Notes under the pieces: model-generated
Seen by the model: the letters and a program-made list of their open reading frames with translations, nothing else
Databases searched by the model: none
What the model was told of the DNA's origin: nothing
Shown: positions 8,008-18,341 of the stretch, one piece after another
Numbering within the stretch: position 1 is the stretch's first letter
Layout: each line of letters opens with the position of its first letter
Assembly: GCA_040388535.1 (NCBI GenBank)
Contig: JAZKBR010000002.1
Span: 1,263,166 to 1,327,165, forward strand
DNA from: Gemmatimonadota bacterium
Lineage (GTDB): Bacteria; Gemmatimonadota; Gemmatimonadetes; Gemmatimonadales; GWC2-71-9
Direction of reading: 5' to 3'
Length of the DNA stretch: 64,000 bases
Translations under genes and position numbers: made by a program

Positions 8008-8549
8008 CGGTCCTCCTTGAGTGCGTTGCGCAGCTTCTGCAGCGCACGACAATGGCGCGTCATCACCGCGCCTTCACTGATGCCGAGGTGCGCCGCGATT
8101 TCGCGATGCGGCCACCCTTCGTATTCCCGGAGCACCACCACGGTGCGCAACGATTCGGGGAGCGCTGCGAGCGCGGCGGTCACGGTGATGCTTGTGGCTA
8201 CCGAGTCGCCGGTCGCACGACTTCCCACCCCGTCGGCCGCCTCGATCGCGACCTCGCCCCGCCGACCTCGGCGCCTGAGCTTCGAAATCGCCATCCGCAC
8301 CGCGATCCGGTGCAACCAGCCGCCGAACTGCCCTCGCTCCTGATAGCGCCCCATCGCCTCCGGCAGCCCGACGAACAGGTCATGCACCACATCCTCCGCC
8401 TCGCTTCGCTCGCCGAGCATCGCCGTCAGCGTCCGCAGCAGGGCCGGGGCGTGGTCGCGATAGACCGCGGCAATCGCCGCCTGGTCGCCCTGCTTCAGGG
8501 CCAGCAGCGGCGGCAAGGGGGAGCCGAGGGGGCGAAGGGGGTCGGTCAC
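8004..8549 (-). CDS. ECF RNA polymerase sigma factor
   Basis: 181 aa. Region 2 reads LLRTLTAMLGERSEAEDVVHD and GQFGGWLHRIAVRMAISKLR; region 4 reads LAALPESLRTVVVLREYEGW followed by the helix-turn-helix HREIAAHLGISEGAVMTRH. The length and lack of region 3 are normal for extracytoplasmic-function sigma factors. GTG 8549 is the start; no clear Shine-Dalgarno is seen. It overlaps its anti-sigma partner, so the pair forms one regulatory unit. Its promoter must lie in the 320-nt gap shared with glnN, much of which is a heptamer-bounded repeat element. Confidence 0.9.
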   Translation of the reverse strand: MTDPLRPLGSPLPPLLALKQGDQAAIAAVYRDHAPALLRTLTAMLGERSEAEDVVHDLFVGLPEAMGRYQERGQFGGWLHRIAVRMAISKLRRRGRRGEVAIEAADGVGSRATGDSVATSITVTAALAALPESLRTVVVLREYEGWPHREIAAHLGISEGAVMTRHCRALQKLRNALKEDR

Positions 8550-8590
8550 AGAAGCCCAACGCCGCGAGGAGGCGGGATCTTACTGGAAAG

Positions 8591-8857
8591 GATGACGGAT
8601 GACAGATGACGGATGACAGATCCTAGATGACAGTTGACGGATGACGGATGATGAATCGACCGGCGGAGGTATCTGTGTTCAAGATGTGTTAGCCGTGCAA
8701 CTAAATCACGCCGCAGGTCAGCGGCAGCCTGAAAGGCCCGTACTGTGGCAGGAAACAGACATTTAGTTAGACGCATAACCAAACCTTGCCACGCTGACCT
8801 CTCCCCCTAAGTTGTCCCCATCTGCCATCCGTCATCTGTCATCTGTCATCCGTCATC
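8591..8857. repeat. heptamer-bounded inverted-repeat element A
   Basis: Left end: nine in-register heptamers from 8591 to 8653 (GATGACG, GATGACA, GATGACG, GATGACA, one degenerate GATCCTA, GATGACA, GTTGACG, GATGACG, GATGATG). Right end: five reverse-complement heptamers from 8823 to 8857 (TGCCATC, CGTCATC, TGTCATC twice, CGTCATC). Between them is a 169-nt core with its own long inverted repeat. The element fills most of the 320-nt gap between the divergent sigma-factor and glnN starts, so their promoters lie in or around it. No ORF is credible inside. Confidence 0.8.
8688..8779. repeat. structured core of element A
   Basis: An imperfect 19-bp inverted repeat (8688-8706 and 8761-8779, about 15 of 19 pairs; AACTAAAT/ATTTAGTT perfect) encloses three small hairpins: GCCGC/GCGGC, GCCT-GAA-AGGC and CTGT/ACAG. 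Folded as RNA or single-stranded DNA it would form a closed multi-branch structure. No known riboswitch class is recognised on either strand. Confidence 0.5.
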
Positions 8858-8869
8858 CAAGGACCTCCC

Positions 8870-10997
<2,128 letters not shown>

Positions 10998-10999
<2 letters not shown>

Positions 11000-11018
11000 C
11001 CTGGGCGAAGCCCAGGTC
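10998..11018 (+). terminator. hairpin overlapping the glnN stop
   Basis: Arms GACCTGGGC (10998-11006) and GCCCAGGTC (11010-11018) with a GAA loop; the stem includes the last two bases of the glnN stop codon. No T-run follows, so termination strength is uncertain. Confidence 0.45.
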
Positions 11019-11076
11019 ATCCCGAGCGCAGCGAGGGATCTCACCCTGAGCAGCCTGCGCTGAGCTTGTCGAAGGG
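11019..11076. repeat. dispersed CCCGAGCGCAGCGAGGG-type repeat
   Basis: The string ATCCCGAGCGCAGCGAGGGA, then a related CACCCTGAGC and TGAGCTTGTCGAAGGG, recall the inner arms of elements C (25949-25974) and D (62579-62604), about 20 of 25 positions. It stands alone here without heptamer ends. Such strings recur in intergenic DNA of many high-GC environmental genomes. Confidence 0.5.
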
Positions 11077-11112
11077 AAGCGAGCCCCCCGGTTTCACCCG
11101 GGGGGCTTGCTT
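11077..11112. terminator. bidirectional terminator between glnN and an AraC gene
   Basis: Stem AGCCCCCCGG (11082-11091) and CCGGGGGGCT (11098-11107), extended outward by AAGCG/TGCTT pairing to 15 bp including one G-T pair, with loop TTTCAC. It lies between convergent genes. Confidence 0.8.
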
Positions 11113-11116
11113 GCGT

Positions 11117-12022
11117 CTACCCCGTTCGTCCAGCGTGCTCGGCTCGAAAATCTCGCGGCGAGCGGCCACACTGCAGCCGGAAGAAGCGCGAGAAATAACT
11201 GGCGTCATGAAAGCCGAGTCGAAGCGCGATCTGCTGCGCGGTCAGGTCGCTGTAGCGGAGCAGTCGGCGCGCTTCGACCATTACCCGGTCAGCGATCACC
11301 GCCTTGGCGCCGCGGCCGAGGTGGTTGCGGCACAGGGTGTTGAGGTAGCCGGGGCTCACGCCAAGGTGGCGCGAGAATTCGGCAACCTGACGGTGCGTCG
11401 CGACATCATGGTGCACCATTTCGAGGAAGCGCGTCACCGTGCTGTTGCTGCCGGCGCTGGCAGCAGTGCCATCGGGGATGATGTGGCGTGCGAGGGTGAC
11501 CAGGAGGGCGTAAACCTGGGCGCGGAGAAGGTGCGCACTGTCGCGCCGGAGGCGGCGGAGCTCCTGGCGCATCGCGAGCAACTGCTGTTGCCATCGGGTT
11601 GCTTCGCTCTTCGAGAGCGCGACCGCGGCGGCGCCGGCCGGTGCGTGGAAGAAGGGGAGCCGATGCAGGAACCCCGAGTCGTTAAAGAACTCTTCGAGGA
11701 AGAGCGCGGGAAAGAAGAGGCAGACGCCGTCGAGCGCAGGCACGTCCCACTCCCTGACTTGTCCGGGAGTGGTGCAAAGCAGTGTCCCCGGCTTCACGGG
11801 ATACTCGAGGCCGTCGAGCGAGAAGGTGCCTCGGCCCTCGGTCACGAGGATGATGTCGTAGAAGGCCAGCTGATGCGGCCCCTGCCGGATGAAGGAAGGC
11901 ATCTCACGCACTGTGGCGACATCGACAAGCAGTTCCGGCCCGTACTTCGTGGTATGGAACGGAACCGGTGCCGGTATCGTGGCACGTTTGGCGGGGCCAG
12001 GGCGGAGGCGAGTCGCGGGCAT
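11117..12022 (-). CDS. AraC-family transcriptional regulator
   Basis: 301 aa. The N-terminal cupin-like sensor (DIILVTEGRGTFSLDG, GTLLCTTPGQVREW) is followed by a two-helix AraC DNA-binding domain: VAEFSRHLGVSPGYLNTLC and IALRLGFHDASYFSRFFR with the closing GRSPRDFR. ATG 12022 is used because the longer start at 12106 would sit 23 nt from the divergent gene start; that longer form does have a GGAG upstream. It probably controls itself and the divergent DUF2911 gene at 12130 (inference from position). Signal unknown. Confidence 0.85.
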   Translation of the reverse strand: MPATRLRPGPAKRATIPAPVPFHTTKYGPELLVDVATVREMPSFIRQGPHQLAFYDIILVTEGRGTFSLDGLEYPVKPGTLLCTTPGQVREWDVPALDGVCLFFPALFLEEFFNDSGFLHRLPFFHAPAGAAAVALSKSEATRWQQQLLAMRQELRRLRRDSAHLLRAQVYALLVTLARHIIPDGTAASAGSNSTVTRFLEMVHHDVATHRQVAEFSRHLGVSPGYLNTLCRNHLGRGAKAVIADRVMVEARRLLRYSDLTAQQIALRLGFHDASYFSRFFRLQCGRSPRDFRAEHAGRTG

Positions 12023-12129
12023 CTGTCGAAAAGTACCAGAACTCAACGGAATACTCCGAACCTGCTGAAGTCCGAAGGTCGTAAATCCTCCCAGAAGAGG
12101 TGCCATTCATTCCACTCCGGGGTCAGCCG

Positions 12130-13938
12130 ATGCGTTTCGGGATTCTCACGCTCCTTCTGGGACTCACGCCCGCCGTGGCCGGAGCTCAGGTCGCCGTCAG
12201 CGTCAATATGCGCGATGTGGCTGATGGCTGGCGGCATTTCAACCGGACGCCGGCCGTGGTCAGCGAGAGCGGGCGGTCGCTGCTTCGTTTCGATGAGCGG
12301 CCCGGCGGCGGGCTCGCCTGGAATCCGGCGATGCAGTTCCAGGACGGCGAACTCGAGGTTGATCTCAAGGGTCGCGATGTGCTGCAGAAGAGCTTCCTCG
12401 GCATCGCCTTCCACATCGCGGCCGATACCTCGTTTGAAGTGGTCTGGTTGCGCCCCTTCAATTTCCAGTCGACCGATTCGGCGCGGCGCGCCCACGCTGT
12501 GCAGTACGCCGACTATCCCGACTTCGGTTGGGACGCGCTTCGCAAGCAGCACCCCGGCGCCTTCGAAGCGGCGGTCCCGTCCGACCTCGGGGCCGAGTCG
12601 TGGGTGCATCTGCGCGTCGCGATTCACGGTCGCCAGGTCACGGCGTATCTGAACCGGAATCCCAGTCCAGTGCTCTCGATCACCATGCCGGGGAACCGCA
12701 CGAGAGGCGGCGTTGGCCTCTTCGTCGGCGATCAGTCGCCCGGTGACTTCGCCAACTTCGTTGTTCGGCCGTCACGCTCCGCTTCCGTCACCAGCGACGC
12801 GCCGGAGCGCTACGGCTTCGTGGCCACGCTCGGGCGTGACACGGTCTCCGTGGAGAAGGTTGTGCGCACAGGGTCGCGCCTGGTGAGTGACCAGGTCGAG
12901 CGCTTCCCGCAGGTCGTCAGCAGACACACGGTGATCGATCTCGCGCCCGATGGCAGTGTGCGTCACCTCGAATCGGATATCCGGCTGCCCAATGCACGGA
13001 CGCCGAAGTGGCGGGAGCGGCACGTCGTGGCCGATGATGGTCGCGACTCGGTGCGGATCAGCATTCGCAATGGCGAAGGAACCCGGCGCGTCGCGGTCGA
13101 GAAGGGCGGCATGCTGACGATGCCATGGTCGGGGCAGCAATACTCCCTCTCGGAACTCTACTTCGCGGCGGCTGCGCGGCTGCCGGGAGATAGTGTCACA
13201 CTTCGCATCTACTACCTCGATGCGCAGGCCGAGGAGTATCCCTTCCTGCTCAAGGTCAGGCCGGCCGGGACGGTGCGAAAGTTTCCCGGCGGGAGGATGG
13301 AGGTGTCGCATCACGACGCGCTCTCCGGCACCGGCGAGGCGATGATGGATGCGCGCGAGCGGATGCTCTCCTACAGCGGCGCGCGCACGACCTTCAAGAT
13401 GAAGGTGGAGCGATTGGCGAACACGCCCGATGTCGAGACGACGGGTGCGGTGTGGGCGGCAGCAGAAAAAGTGGCCGGCACGCCGTCGGAGATGAGCGTC
13501 CGCGATACCGTACGCGGCAGCATCGGCGCGGCAAGTTTTCAGATCGATTACGGCCGGCCGACGGCGCGCGGCCGGGTGCTGGTTGGTGACGTGATTCCCC
13601 TCGATCAGGTCTGGCGCACTGGTGCGAACGCCGCGACGCAGTTCACCACGTCGTCGGCGATCTCGCTGGCCGGGCTGGAACTCGCTCCGGGGACCTACAC
13701 CCTCTGGACGCTCCCGACAGCGAGTGGTGTGCAGCTGATCGTGAACAAGCAGTTCAAGCAGTGGGGAACGCAATACGACTCGACCCGGGACCTCGGGCGG
13801 GCGCCGCTCGCGGTGGCGAGCACCGACGCGTCAACCGAGCGTTTCACGCTGTCGGTCGAACCGGCCGACAGCACACATGGCACGCTCGTGCTGATGTGGG
13901 GGAAGTTCCGTTGGACCGCCCCGATCGCGGTGCGTTGA
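12130..13938 (+). CDS. secreted protein: LamG-like domain plus DUF2911
   Basis: 602 aa with a signal peptide (LTLLLGLTPAVAGA). Residues about 25-215 look like a concanavalin-type (LamG or 3-keto-disaccharide hydrolase-like) beta sandwich: DVADGWRHFNRTPAV, GELEVDLKGRD, GGVGLFVGDQSPGDFANF. Residues about 455-600 are a DUF2911 domain: IDYGRPTARGR, VWRTGANAATQFTT, GTYTLWTLPTASGVQLIVNK and FKQWGTQYDS. A middle region (215-450) is not recognised. Exported; function unknown, possibly carbohydrate-related. A second DUF2911 protein with a different N-terminus lies at 42957-44666. Confidence 0.75.
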   Translation: MRFGILTLLLGLTPAVAGAQVAVSVNMRDVADGWRHFNRTPAVVSESGRSLLRFDERPGGGLAWNPAMQFQDGELEVDLKGRDVLQKSFLGIAFHIAADTSFEVVWLRPFNFQSTDSARRAHAVQYADYPDFGWDALRKQHPGAFEAAVPSDLGAESWVHLRVAIHGRQVTAYLNRNPSPVLSITMPGNRTRGGVGLFVGDQSPGDFANFVVRPSRSASVTSDAPERYGFVATLGRDTVSVEKVVRTGSRLVSDQVERFPQVVSRHTVIDLAPDGSVRHLESDIRLPNARTPKWRERHVVADDGRDSVRISIRNGEGTRRVAVEKGGMLTMPWSGQQYSLSELYFAAAARLPGDSVTLRIYYLDAQAEEYPFLLKVRPAGTVRKFPGGRMEVSHHDALSGTGEAMMDARERMLSYSGARTTFKMKVERLANTPDVETTGAVWAAAEKVAGTPSEMSVRDTVRGSIGAASFQIDYGRPTARGRVLVGDVIPLDQVWRTGANAATQFTTSSAISLAGLELAPGTYTLWTLPTASGVQLIVNKQFKQWGTQYDSTRDLGRAPLAVASTDASTERFTLSVEPADSTHGTLVLMWGKFRWTAPIAVR

Positions 13939-13942
13939 GGGT

Positions 13943-14590
13943 TCAGCGATCGGTGATGCTGAGTGCCTGAAGCGCCCGCGTCTGAAGCGCGGCCGCGATC
14001 GCAGGCCACTGATCGCGCTTCCGGCCGCCGTCGCGCAGGTCGGCCGAGATGATGCCGGGGAGGGTGAGGTCTTCGGTGTAGATCACCATCACCTCGCGAC
14101 GCTTGTCGGCGTCGGGCACCCAGACGAGGCGCTGCATCAGCACATCGCGAGAGAAGGTCAGCCCCTTTGCGCGGAGAAAGCTTCGCATTCGTGCGCCATC
14201 GGACTCGGGGCGTGGCTCGGAGTCGGCCGCTGCCGTGATGGTGGCATAGGCGTCGACGCGCAGGTCGCGCCCCCAGCCACGGATCAGCGGTGACGTCTCA
14301 TAGCCGTACTTGCCGGTGGAGTTTGCGCGCATCGACTCGAACTGGATCCAGATCAGTCGCTTGATGTGCCCGCCTTCCGACTCGACGAAGAAATGCTGTT
14401 CGGCATCGGCGATCCCGTACAGGATGAAGCTCTGCGTGCCGACGTAGTGGAACGGTGCGGTGGCCGTGATGTTGATGGCGGGTTCGCGTAGCGAACTCAG
14501 GGTCTGACCCGTGACGGTGCGCTGCGCGCTCGCGGCCGGGGTGGAGCAGAGGACGAGGCCGATCAGCAAGGTGATCGAGTGACGACGCAT
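13943..14590 (-). CDS. secreted protein of unknown function
   Basis: 215 aa with a signal peptide (ITLLIGLVLCSTPAASA). The mature part is about half beta, with LIWIQFESMRAN and LTFSRDVLMQRLVWVPDADK, but matches no family I know. It converges on the DUF2911 gene with a 4-nt gap and is divergent from the hydrolase at 14752. ATG 14590 is the only reasonable start. It is probably periplasmic or extracellular. Confidence 0.6.
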   Translation of the reverse strand: MRRHSITLLIGLVLCSTPAASAQRTVTGQTLSSLREPAINITATAPFHYVGTQSFILYGIADAEQHFFVESEGGHIKRLIWIQFESMRANSTGKYGYETSPLIRGWGRDLRVDAYATITAAADSEPRPESDGARMRSFLRAKGLTFSRDVLMQRLVWVPDADKRREVMVIYTEDLTLPGIISADLRDGGRKRDQWPAIAAALQTRALQALSITDR

Positions 14591-14751
14591 GCGGGCTACT
14601 CCTGGGCAGGTAGTGACGTTTCTGATGGGGGGACGTTCTCAGTCGCTGGATGGTTGCAGCGCGGGGGAGCGCTTCGCTGGTTCTATCCGATCCTCCTCCG
14701 CGGTACGAGTTTGCGCTGGACGTCGATACTACTTCCCCGGACCGGTACCAG

Positions 14752-16110
14752 ATGAAGCAGTCGCTCCTCCTGCTGTCCCTCGCCCTCGCCCTCGTCCTCG
14801 CCCTCGCCGCTCGACTCTCGGCCCAGCAAAATTCATCGGTGGTCTCGACTCCACACGCGCTGCCGAGCGGCGGGACAACCGCAGGGCCGGCGTTGCGCGC
14901 CTTTCGTGATGGCGAGCTGGTCGTCAGTGTCCAGGCACTTCCCGGGATGCCGATCTCCTATGTCTCAGACTGGGTGACTGGCCGACTCGGCGCGATGATG
15001 CCGGTGGCAGGTGACACGTTTCAACTCACCTTCATCGACAACGGGTCTCGGCAGCCTTCGCCGGAGTACCTCTGGTTTACAACTGATCGTACGGGAAGTT
15101 CTGCGTTGATGATCCGTGAGGCAGGGCAGGCGGATCGACTGCTGCCTGAGATCCCACTGGTGACCGAGGAGGTGACCTGGCGACACGGCGATGTCACCCT
15201 GACGGGGTTGCTGGTTTCGCCGAAAGGGACAAGTCCACGGCCCGCGGTCGTCTTTCTGCACGGGTCGGGCGACGCCACGCGGGGGACCTTTCCCAGCTAC
15301 GCAGGTCTCTTTGCCAGTCGCGGCATTGCATCGCTCTCCTACGACAAGCGCGGCACGGGCGGGTCGACGGGTAACTGGCAGACCTCCACCCTTGAAGAGC
15401 TGGCCGGCGATGCCCGTGAAGGGATCGCGTTGCTGCGTACTCGATCAAATATTGATCCTGCCAGAATTGGAACCTTGGGCACGAGTCAGGGACCATGGCT
15501 TTCGGCACTGTTGCTCGCCGCCGATCCGACTCTGGCGTTCTCGATCGCGACGAGTGGAGGAGGGGTCTCCGGAGGCGACCAGGAGATATATCGTCGCGTT
15601 CGGCTGGTGGCGGATTCCGGATTCCCGCCCGCCGAAGTGGCGGGAGCCAAGGAGTACATCACGGCCTACTTTGAATACCTCAAGAGTGGCGGGAGTGATT
15701 CCGTTCGCTTTCGGCCGATATTCCAACGTTACGCCAACGCGGGGTGGCTGGGCTTGATCTCGCCGGTGAAAGACCCCACCGTCGGGGACTGGCCGCCCGC
15801 GCGCAAGGTCTTCGCGAAGGATCTTGCCCTGCCGCTTCCCGAACTGTATGCGAAGATCCACCAACCGATGCTGGCCCTCTATGGCAACGACGACAAGGCG
15901 GTGCCGACGTCGGTGGCGATCGAGCATCTGCAGCGGGAGCTCCCGGGTGGGACGACTGGCCAACTCACCACCAAGATGCTCACGGAGGCCAACCACCAGT
16001 TTCTACTTCCAGCGACTGCGGGTGACATTCCTCGCCTCCACCCTGCCTATATCAGGACAATCATCACTTGGCTGACCCAGGTGGTTGACCCGGCGCGTCC
16101 GACTCGGTGA
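14752..16110 (+). CDS. secreted alpha/beta hydrolase
   Basis: 452 aa. The signal peptide is built from CTCGCC repeats (14773-14803), giving LALALVLALA. The hydrolase domain shows the oxyanion strand VVFLHGSGD, the nucleophile elbow LGTSQGPW (Ser at the G-x-S-x-G centre), a likely acid at YGNDDKAVP and a His at EANHQF, as in dienelactone hydrolase or acyl-peptidase-type esterases. Substrate unknown. ATG 14752 is chosen for the signal peptide; the frame is open upstream to 14650. Its last 47 nt overlap the 3' end of the convergent AraC gene. Confidence 0.82.
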   Translation: MKQSLLLLSLALALVLALAARLSAQQNSSVVSTPHALPSGGTTAGPALRAFRDGELVVSVQALPGMPISYVSDWVTGRLGAMMPVAGDTFQLTFIDNGSRQPSPEYLWFTTDRTGSSALMIREAGQADRLLPEIPLVTEEVTWRHGDVTLTGLLVSPKGTSPRPAVVFLHGSGDATRGTFPSYAGLFASRGIASLSYDKRGTGGSTGNWQTSTLEELAGDAREGIALLRTRSNIDPARIGTLGTSQGPWLSALLLAADPTLAFSIATSGGGVSGGDQEIYRRVRLVADSGFPPAEVAGAKEYITAYFEYLKSGGSDSVRFRPIFQRYANAGWLGLISPVKDPTVGDWPPARKVFAKDLALPLPELYAKIHQPMLALYGNDDKAVPTSVAIEHLQRELPGGTTGQLTTKMLTEANHQFLLPATAGDIPRLHPAYIRTIITWLTQVVDPARPTR

Positions 16111-16891
16111 CCGCGCGCGTCTGCGCCCGCAATCGTGCCGGAGTCACGCCGAGCCGTTGTCGGAGGAGGCGTGTCATGTGGCTCTGGTCGGCGAAGCCGC
16201 TGGTATAGGCAATCGCGGCGAGTGGTGCGTCCGATTCGATCAACTGACGGCGGGCATACTCGAGTTGAACCCGCTGGCGATACTCGCCGACCGAGCATCC
16301 AAAATGGGTCCGGAAACCCCGAGCCACTTGCATTGGGTGGCGGTCAGCGAGTTGCGACAGCGCCTTGAGCGAGGGTGTCTCCGGCAAGGAGGCATGCAGA
16401 GCGTCGCGCACGAGCGCGAGCCATGGCGGACGTGCCTCGCCTCGCCGACCGCCGGTCCTCGTCGCCTGGGTGAAGAGCTCCAGGGTGAGCGATTCAAGAG
16501 TCAGCGTGGAGGCGTGTGGGCCCTGCGCCAGCTCGCGCTGGAGGCTTCGCGCGAGCGGCACGACGAGCGTCCCCGCGAGATAGGCGCGGTCCCGCACCTT
16601 CGGGAGTTCGACCGCCCCGGGCTCGACCAGCAGGCAGGTCAGCCCGGTCGATCCGATGCGCAGGCGATGGGTATCTCCCGCCGGTGAGAGTCGCCACGAC
16701 ATCGGACCGCACCACTCGGCGCCCCGACGATGCTCCTCCGCGAACCCACCAGCCAGGACGATGCAGAGGTGGTCACGCTCGTGGTCGTGGGGCGGGACGC
16801 GAGTGTCGGCAGCAACCGACATCTCGAAGAGGGCGACCGGCCGACTTCGTCGTTCGATGAGGGAGAGCATTGCCGGGTCCTGGTCTGACAT
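16064..16891 (-). CDS. AraC-family transcriptional regulator
   Basis: 275 aa. The sensor half has the cupin metal-type strand VPPHDHERDHLCIVLAGGF and SWRLSPAGDTHRL; the DNA-binding half has LADRHPMQVARGFRTHFG and AIAYTSGFADQSHMTRLLR, ending GVTPARLRA. It reads divergently from the gntR-ABC operon across 119 nt. The last 15 codons overlap the hydrolase gene on the other strand. The regulated genes are not known; the ABC operon is a candidate. Confidence 0.87.
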   Translation of the reverse strand: MSDQDPAMLSLIERRSRPVALFEMSVAADTRVPPHDHERDHLCIVLAGGFAEEHRRGAEWCGPMSWRLSPAGDTHRLRIGSTGLTCLLVEPGAVELPKVRDRAYLAGTLVVPLARSLQRELAQGPHASTLTLESLTLELFTQATRTGGRRGEARPPWLALVRDALHASLPETPSLKALSQLADRHPMQVARGFRTHFGCSVGEYRQRVQLEYARRQLIESDAPLAAIAYTSGFADQSHMTRLLRQRLGVTPARLRAQTRAVTESDAPGQPPGSAK

Positions 16892-16978
16892 CTGACTCGC
16901 CTCACGGGTGGTGTGCCGACTCCCGCCGTTCGACGCGGCAGCGCCCCAGAGGGTTGCCAGGGCGCTGGAACGCTGCTA

Positions 16979-17000
16979 GTGTATTAGTGTACTAATACAC
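16979..17000. promoter_or_regulatory. GntR (YtrA-type) operator
   Basis: Near-perfect palindrome: GTGTATTAGT (16979-16988) and ACTAATACAC (16991-17000) around GT, 11 nt before the gntR start. A weak promoter TTGCCA (16954-16959), 17 nt, TAGTGT overlaps it. Binding would block transcription of gntR and the ABC genes, an autorepression layout typical of YtrA-like regulators (family knowledge plus position). Confidence 0.8.
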
Positions 17001-17010
17001 AGAGGCGCCA

Positions 17011-17415
17011 ATGTCCCGCTTTCCCAGAATCGATGCTCGTGATCCACGGCCGATCTATCAGCAGATTGTCGACTCCTTCGGGCAGGCGCTGACGGCGGGT
17101 CGACTGGTCGCTGGCGACCAACTGCCTTCGGTCCGCGAGCTGGCAGTCGACCTGCGGGTCAATCCCAACACGGTGCATCACGCCTATCGCGAGCTGGAGC
17201 GCGAGGGATTGATCGAAGTTCGCCGGGGCCAGGGCACCTTCATCGCGCACGATGCGAGCGCAGCGGTCCATCCTTCCGTCAGGCGCGAACTGGCGTCCGC
17301 GGCTGCGCGCGCGGCCGCGGGCGCCGGCCTTTCCGTGCACGACCTGATTGCCGAGCTCGAAGCACTCACCGGGACCGTGCGGCGTGGCAGATTGCCGCGA
17401 CGCGGTGCAGCGTGA
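17011..17415 (+). CDS. short GntR-family repressor (YtrA subfamily)
   Basis: 134 aa: a winged helix (PIYQQIVDSFGQALTAGRL, GDQLPSVRELAVDLRVNPNT, AYRELEREGLIEVRRGQGTF) and only a short helical C-terminal tail for dimers, which defines the YtrA subfamily controlling ABC exporters. ATG 17011 lies just after a palindromic operator. It overlaps the ATPase gene by 4 nt (GTGA). It probably represses its own operon until an inducer, often a cell-wall drug or stress, appears (inference). Confidence 0.9.
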   Translation: MSRFPRIDARDPRPIYQQIVDSFGQALTAGRLVAGDQLPSVRELAVDLRVNPNTVHHAYRELEREGLIEVRRGQGTFIAHDASAAVHPSVRRELASAAARAAAGAGLSVHDLIAELEALTGTVRRGRLPRRGAA

Positions 17416-18341
17416 CCGTGCGCACCGAGTCGATTGGCGAGGCAGCGTTCGAGGCGATGGCGGCTGATCGGAGCTACGGCAAGCAGTTCGCCTTGCGACA
17501 GCTGGACCTGACGGTGCCCAACGGCGCGTTTCTCCTCCTCGTCGGCGCCAACGGCGCCGGGAAAACGACGCTTCTCCAACTCTGGCTCGATCTGCTCGCA
17601 CCAACCGGCGGAGCCGTCCGGGCATTCGGACTCGATCCCGCGCGACATGGCGGTGTGGTGCGCGCCCAGATCGGGTATGTCCCGGAGACGGGCGAGTGGC
17701 CATTCGGTGCGATGCGTCTCGGTCAAGTGCTGGCACAGCATGCAGCCTACCGAACCACGTGGGACACGGCCTACGCCGAGCGGCTTTGTCAGGCGCTTGA
17801 TCTGAGACTCGATCGTCGAGTGCGAGCGCTCTCGAAAGGTGAATTTCGCCGGGCTCAACTGGTCTGCGCGCTGGCCCATCGACCACGCGCACTGATTCTC
17901 GACGAACCCACTGACGGACTGGACCCCCTGATCCGGTCGCGCGTCCAGGAACTTCTCGCGGGACATCTCGCCGATTCACCGGCCACCGTCATTGTTTCCA
18001 CACATCAGGTGCACGAGATGAATACCCTGGCCGACCGTGTGGCCGTCTTGCACCGTGGTCAACTGGTCGAGGCGATGACGACGGAGGAATTGCACGCGAC
18101 CGTGCGACAGATACTCTTCGTTCGCTCCGGAGGGCCACCGCCACTGGCGGGCGCGCCGATCCGCATCGTGCGGCAGGAGAGCCGTGCGAGTGAACACCGC
18201 TGGACGGTGGTGGGCGACGTCTCGGAGGCGATCGCCTGGCTCCGGACCACTGGTGCCGAGGTCGTGGAGGAGCGAGCGATGGACTTTGAGGAAGCCGCTG
18301 TGGTGCTGCTGGCGGCGTCTGCCGCCACGGAGGCCGCGTGA
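17412..18341 (+). CDS. ABC transporter ATP-binding protein
   Basis: 309 aa. Walker A GANGAGKTT, Walker B ALILDEPTDGLDP and the switch STHQVHEM are intact; the signature is LSKGEFRRAQ instead of LSGGQ, seen in some exporter ATPases. A C-terminal extension of ~90 residues follows the ATPase core. GTG 17412 overlaps gntR. With the following membrane gene it forms a drug- or peptide-type exporter controlled by the GntR protein; the substrate is unknown. Confidence 0.88.
   Translation: MTVRTESIGEAAFEAMAADRSYGKQFALRQLDLTVPNGAFLLLVGANGAGKTTLLQLWLDLLAPTGGAVRAFGLDPARHGGVVRAQIGYVPETGEWPFGAMRLGQVLAQHAAYRTTWDTAYAERLCQALDLRLDRRVRALSKGEFRRAQLVCALAHRPRALILDEPTDGLDPLIRSRVQELLAGHLADSPATVIVSTHQVHEMNTLADRVAVLHRGQLVEAMTTEELHATVRQILFVRSGGPPPLAGAPIRIVRQESRASEHRWTVVGDVSEAIAWLRTTGAEVVEERAMDFEEAAVVLLAASAATEAA

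Noticed and set aside
8695..8772. attC-like integron site (GTGCAAC ... GTTAGAC)
   Set aside because: The 3' box fits GTTRRRY but the 5' box has a mismatch, the spacers pair fully rather than staying open, and there is no integrase or cassette array.
14773..14803. CTCGCC repeat in the hydrolase start
   Set aside because: Simple hexamer slippage within a signal peptide; no inverted partner.
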